Part shown: positions 6,134 through 8,005 of the stretch, in pieces
Numbering within the stretch: position 1 is the stretch's first letter
Layout of the letters: every line of letters begins with the position of its first letter
Source of the DNA: Deltaproteobacteria bacterium
GTDB lineage: Bacteria; JAMCPX01
NCBI GenBank assembly: GCA_023489065.1
Contig: JAMDCL010000079.1
Location: 1-8,005 of the forward strand
Direction: 5' to 3'
Length of the DNA: 8,005 bases
Notes under the pieces: generated by a model
What the model was told of the DNA's origin: nothing
Databases searched by the model: none
What the model saw: only the letters and a program-made list of their open reading frames with translations
Position numbers and translations under genes: made by a program

Positions 6134-7762
6134 ATGGAAAAAAGGACTCTTTTAGCTATAGTATTGTCGTTTCTTGTTCTTGTGATCTATCAATGGTTTT
6201 TTGCACCAAAACAGAAGAACACCGTACCGCCGAAACCGCGTGTTGAGCAAAAAACGCAGGAGAGCAAGGCTGTCGGGCAGAACGTTCAGTCGTTTTATAC
6301 GACGAACCGGAAAAAAACGGGCATTGAAACCGTCCAAATTAATACGCCGTTTTACTATGCAGAGCTTACAACCAACAATGTCGCAATCGTGCACTGGTAT
6401 TTAAAAAACTACAGGACAACCCTCAATCCGCAGAGTTCGTCTGTCGATCTGATAGGCAATATAAAGGGTGTGGTTTATCCTATGTGGGAGAGTTTCGACG
6501 GTTCAAGCTTTACCCTGCCCTCGAACATCGATTATACGTGCAGTGCGCTTGGCGAAACAATAACGGACATGCATGCAACGGCCACGATCACCTGCTCCTA
6601 CGATGCACATGCTTTTGTCTTAAAAAAAATACTGACTTTCTACGGCAATTCCTACACGGCTACCGTAACCATTGGAATTACAAACTTGTCCGGTAAACCC
6701 ATCACCGAACGGCTCGGGGTAAACTGGAGCGGTCTGTCGGGAGAACTTGGTTCAAGGTATGATGTAGCAGACGGTATCATTTTAATAAATAACAGCAGGG
6801 ATACTATCGAGGCAAAATCACTGAATCTGTCAAAATCATATGACGGTTCAATCCAATGGTTCGGCATGGAGAACCAATATTTTATCGAAACATTGATACC
6901 GGGTGAATTGGAAGCGGCGCATCTGTATGCAACAAGGACCGAAACAGAACAGAATGGATTAATCCCCTTATTGCTCACCTATATATATAATCCTAAAATT
7001 ATAAAACCAAAGGCATCCTCTTCGATAACCTATACGGTATTCTTAGGTCCAAAAAATATGGATGTTCTGAACGCGGCCGGTTTCAACCTGAACAGAGCGT
7101 TGTATTTCGGCTGGGCAAATGTGATCGCCAAACCGATTTTCTATGTCCTGAGGTTCATAGACAGGTACGTTCATAATTACGGCTGGTCCATAGTACTTTT
7201 AACCATCCTGATAAGGATCATCCTTTTCCCCCTCGGCCAGGTCGGTTTTAAATCCATGCGTCAGATGCAGAAAATAGCTCCCAAGATCAACGAACTGAAA
7301 GAGAAGTATAAGGACGATAAAGAGAGACAGTACAGGGAAATGACGAATCTCTACAGGACATATAAGATAAACCCGCTGGGAGGGTGCCTTCCTATACTGC
7401 TCCAGATTCCCATATTCATAGCACTCTATGAGGTGTTGCTGTCGTCCATAGAACTGAGACAGGCGCCCTTTTTATGGTGGATAAAGGATCTTGCGGTACC
7501 CGACAGTATCGGCACCTTACATGTGATGGGCTTCCAGCTTGCCATTCACATACTCCCGCTCATCATGGGCATAACGATGTTTTTTCAGCAGATGCTCACA
7601 CCAACGACGGCCGACCAGACTCAGGCAAAGATGCTTCTGTGGATTATGCCCATCATGCTGACCGTATTGTTTTGGGGCTTTCCGGCAGGGCTTGTCCTTT
7701 ACTGGACGGTAAACAACATCTTCAGTATAGGACAACAGTACTATATCTTAAAGAAGTACTGA
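6134..7762 (+). CDS. yidC: Membrane protein insertase YidC (Gram-negative type)
   Basis: YidC inserts and folds inner-membrane proteins, alone or with SecYEG. The 542 residues match the Gram-negative form: a first membrane segment at about 5-23 (LLAIVLSFLVLVIYQWFF), a large periplasmic beta domain at about 25-340, and a five-helix core. The first core helix carries the conserved arginine of the hydrophilic groove at R361 (LTILIRIILFPL). The cytoplasmic hairpin at about 375-410 is charged (MQKIAPKINELKEKYKDD). The next helix begins INPLGGCLPILLQIPIFIALYEVL at 412-435. The C-terminal helices end with FPAGLVLYWTVNNIFSIGQQYYI. It starts two bases after yidD, and its TGA overlaps the next ATG by one base (TGATG). 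No long basic tail is present. Length and domain order are normal. Confidence 0.98.
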   Translation: MEKRTLLAIVLSFLVLVIYQWFFAPKQKNTVPPKPRVEQKTQESKAVGQNVQSFYTTNRKKTGIETVQINTPFYYAELTTNNVAIVHWYLKNYRTTLNPQSSSVDLIGNIKGVVYPMWESFDGSSFTLPSNIDYTCSALGETITDMHATATITCSYDAHAFVLKKILTFYGNSYTATVTIGITNLSGKPITERLGVNWSGLSGELGSRYDVADGIILINNSRDTIEAKSLNLSKSYDGSIQWFGMENQYFIETLIPGELEAAHLYATRTETEQNGLIPLLLTYIYNPKIIKPKASSSITYTVFLGPKNMDVLNAAGFNLNRALYFGWANVIAKPIFYVLRFIDRYVHNYGWSIVLLTILIRIILFPLGQVGFKSMRQMQKIAPKINELKEKYKDDKERQYREMTNLYRTYKINPLGGCLPILLQIPIFIALYEVLLSSIELRQAPFLWWIKDLAVPDSIGTLHVMGFQLAIHILPLIMGITMFFQQMLTPTTADQTQAKMLLWIMPIMLTVLFWGFPAGLVLYWTVNNIFSIGQQYYILKKY

Positions 7763-8005
7763 TGAAAAATGCCTTCATTTCAATAATCTTTACCTTCATT
7801 GCGGGAGGATGCGTCTACACACCGCACTGTACACCGCCTCCTTTGAATGCAATGGACGGGCCCGTAGCCGTGGCTTTGCTGCCGAACAATATGCTGTATG
7901 TGATTAACAGCAACATAGATTCAAGGTACTGCTCAAGCTATATTTCGAAACTCTCTTTATCATCTCCGCAGCAGCCCTCGTATAACGGCGTTGAGCCGGT
8001 AAAGC
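7762..8005 (+). CDS. Putative lipoprotein, N-terminal part (possible beta-propeller), cut by window
   Basis: Eighty-one residues are visible before the right edge. The start MKNAFISIIFTFIAGGC is a short signal peptide ending in a lipobox-like AGGC, with the lipidated cysteine at 17. Alanine at -3 is less usual than leucine, so lipidation is likely rather than certain. The mature part starts with a Pro/Cys-rich linker (YTPHCTPPP). It then reads VAVALLPNNMLYVINSNIDSRY and YISKLSLSS, which resembles the first blade of a YVTN/NHL-type beta-propeller (a value-and-name display followed by a short strand pair). That call is tentative. The ATG shares one base with the yidC stop, so the gene is co-transcribed and coupled. 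In many genomes jag or mnmE comes here instead. The function is unknown. Confidence 0.7.
   Translation, partial: MKNAFISIIFTFIAGGCVYTPHCTPPPLNAMDGPVAVALLPNNMLYVINSNIDSRYCSSYISKLSLSSPQQPSYNGVEPVK

Noticed and set aside
6152..7735. Frames within yidC on either strand (6152-6394, 6652-6978, 7517-7735)
   Set aside because: They are shadows of yidC, with no domain, no good ribosome site and no family resemblance.
7740..7770. Terminator after yidC
   Set aside because: The next ATG overlaps the yidC stop and no GC-rich hairpin with a T-run is visible.

Overview
The window looks like a bacterial chromosome of moderate G+C content. The best fit is a deltaproteobacterial/Desulfobacterota-type or related (e.g. 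Nitrospirota-type) Gram-negative. The clues are a YidC with the large periplasmic domain, a lipoprotein, a DUF4388-type response-regulator protein, an MJ0042-like zinc-ribbon protein and an EF-G-like second GTPase. The taxonomic placement is inference from gene content. It looks like core chromosome, and I see no mobile element, tRNA, rRNA or CRISPR.

Layout: two divergent gene blocks share a 153-bp intergenic region (5273-5425). The left block (minus strand, 5272 down to 1) is one tightly packed run of six genes: an atypical receiver/DUF4388 regulator, a zinc-ribbon membrane protein, birA (biotin ligase), coaX (type III pantothenate kinase), a TPR protein and an EF-G-like GTPase cut by the window edge. 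Gene junctions range from a 17-nt overlap to a 13-nt gap. A good sigma-70-type promoter (TTGACC, 17 bp, TACTAT) precedes the first gene. The two vitamin/cofactor enzymes (biotin attachment and the first step of CoA synthesis) meet functionally at acetyl-CoA carboxylase and fatty-acid synthesis.

The right block (plus strand, 5426 onward) is the classical rpmH-rnpA-yidD-yidC cluster: ribosomal protein L34, the protein subunit of RNase P, the YidD insertion factor and the YidC insertase. It is followed by a lipoprotein gene that runs off the window. These genes also overlap or nearly touch. There is no dnaA upstream, as many bacteria have; the regulator operon diverges there instead.

The most unusual points are: (1) rnpA has no ATG/GTG/TTG start that would give a full-length protein, and it appears to begin at an ATT overlapping the rpmH stop; (2) the EF-G-like GTPase has a degenerate G3 motif (DTPSQ instead of DTPGH); (3) the receiver domain keeps the phospho-acceptor Asp and the Lys but lacks the acidic pair; (4) an imperfect inverted repeat sits between the divergent -35 boxes; (5) a lipoprotein gene follows yidC directly.
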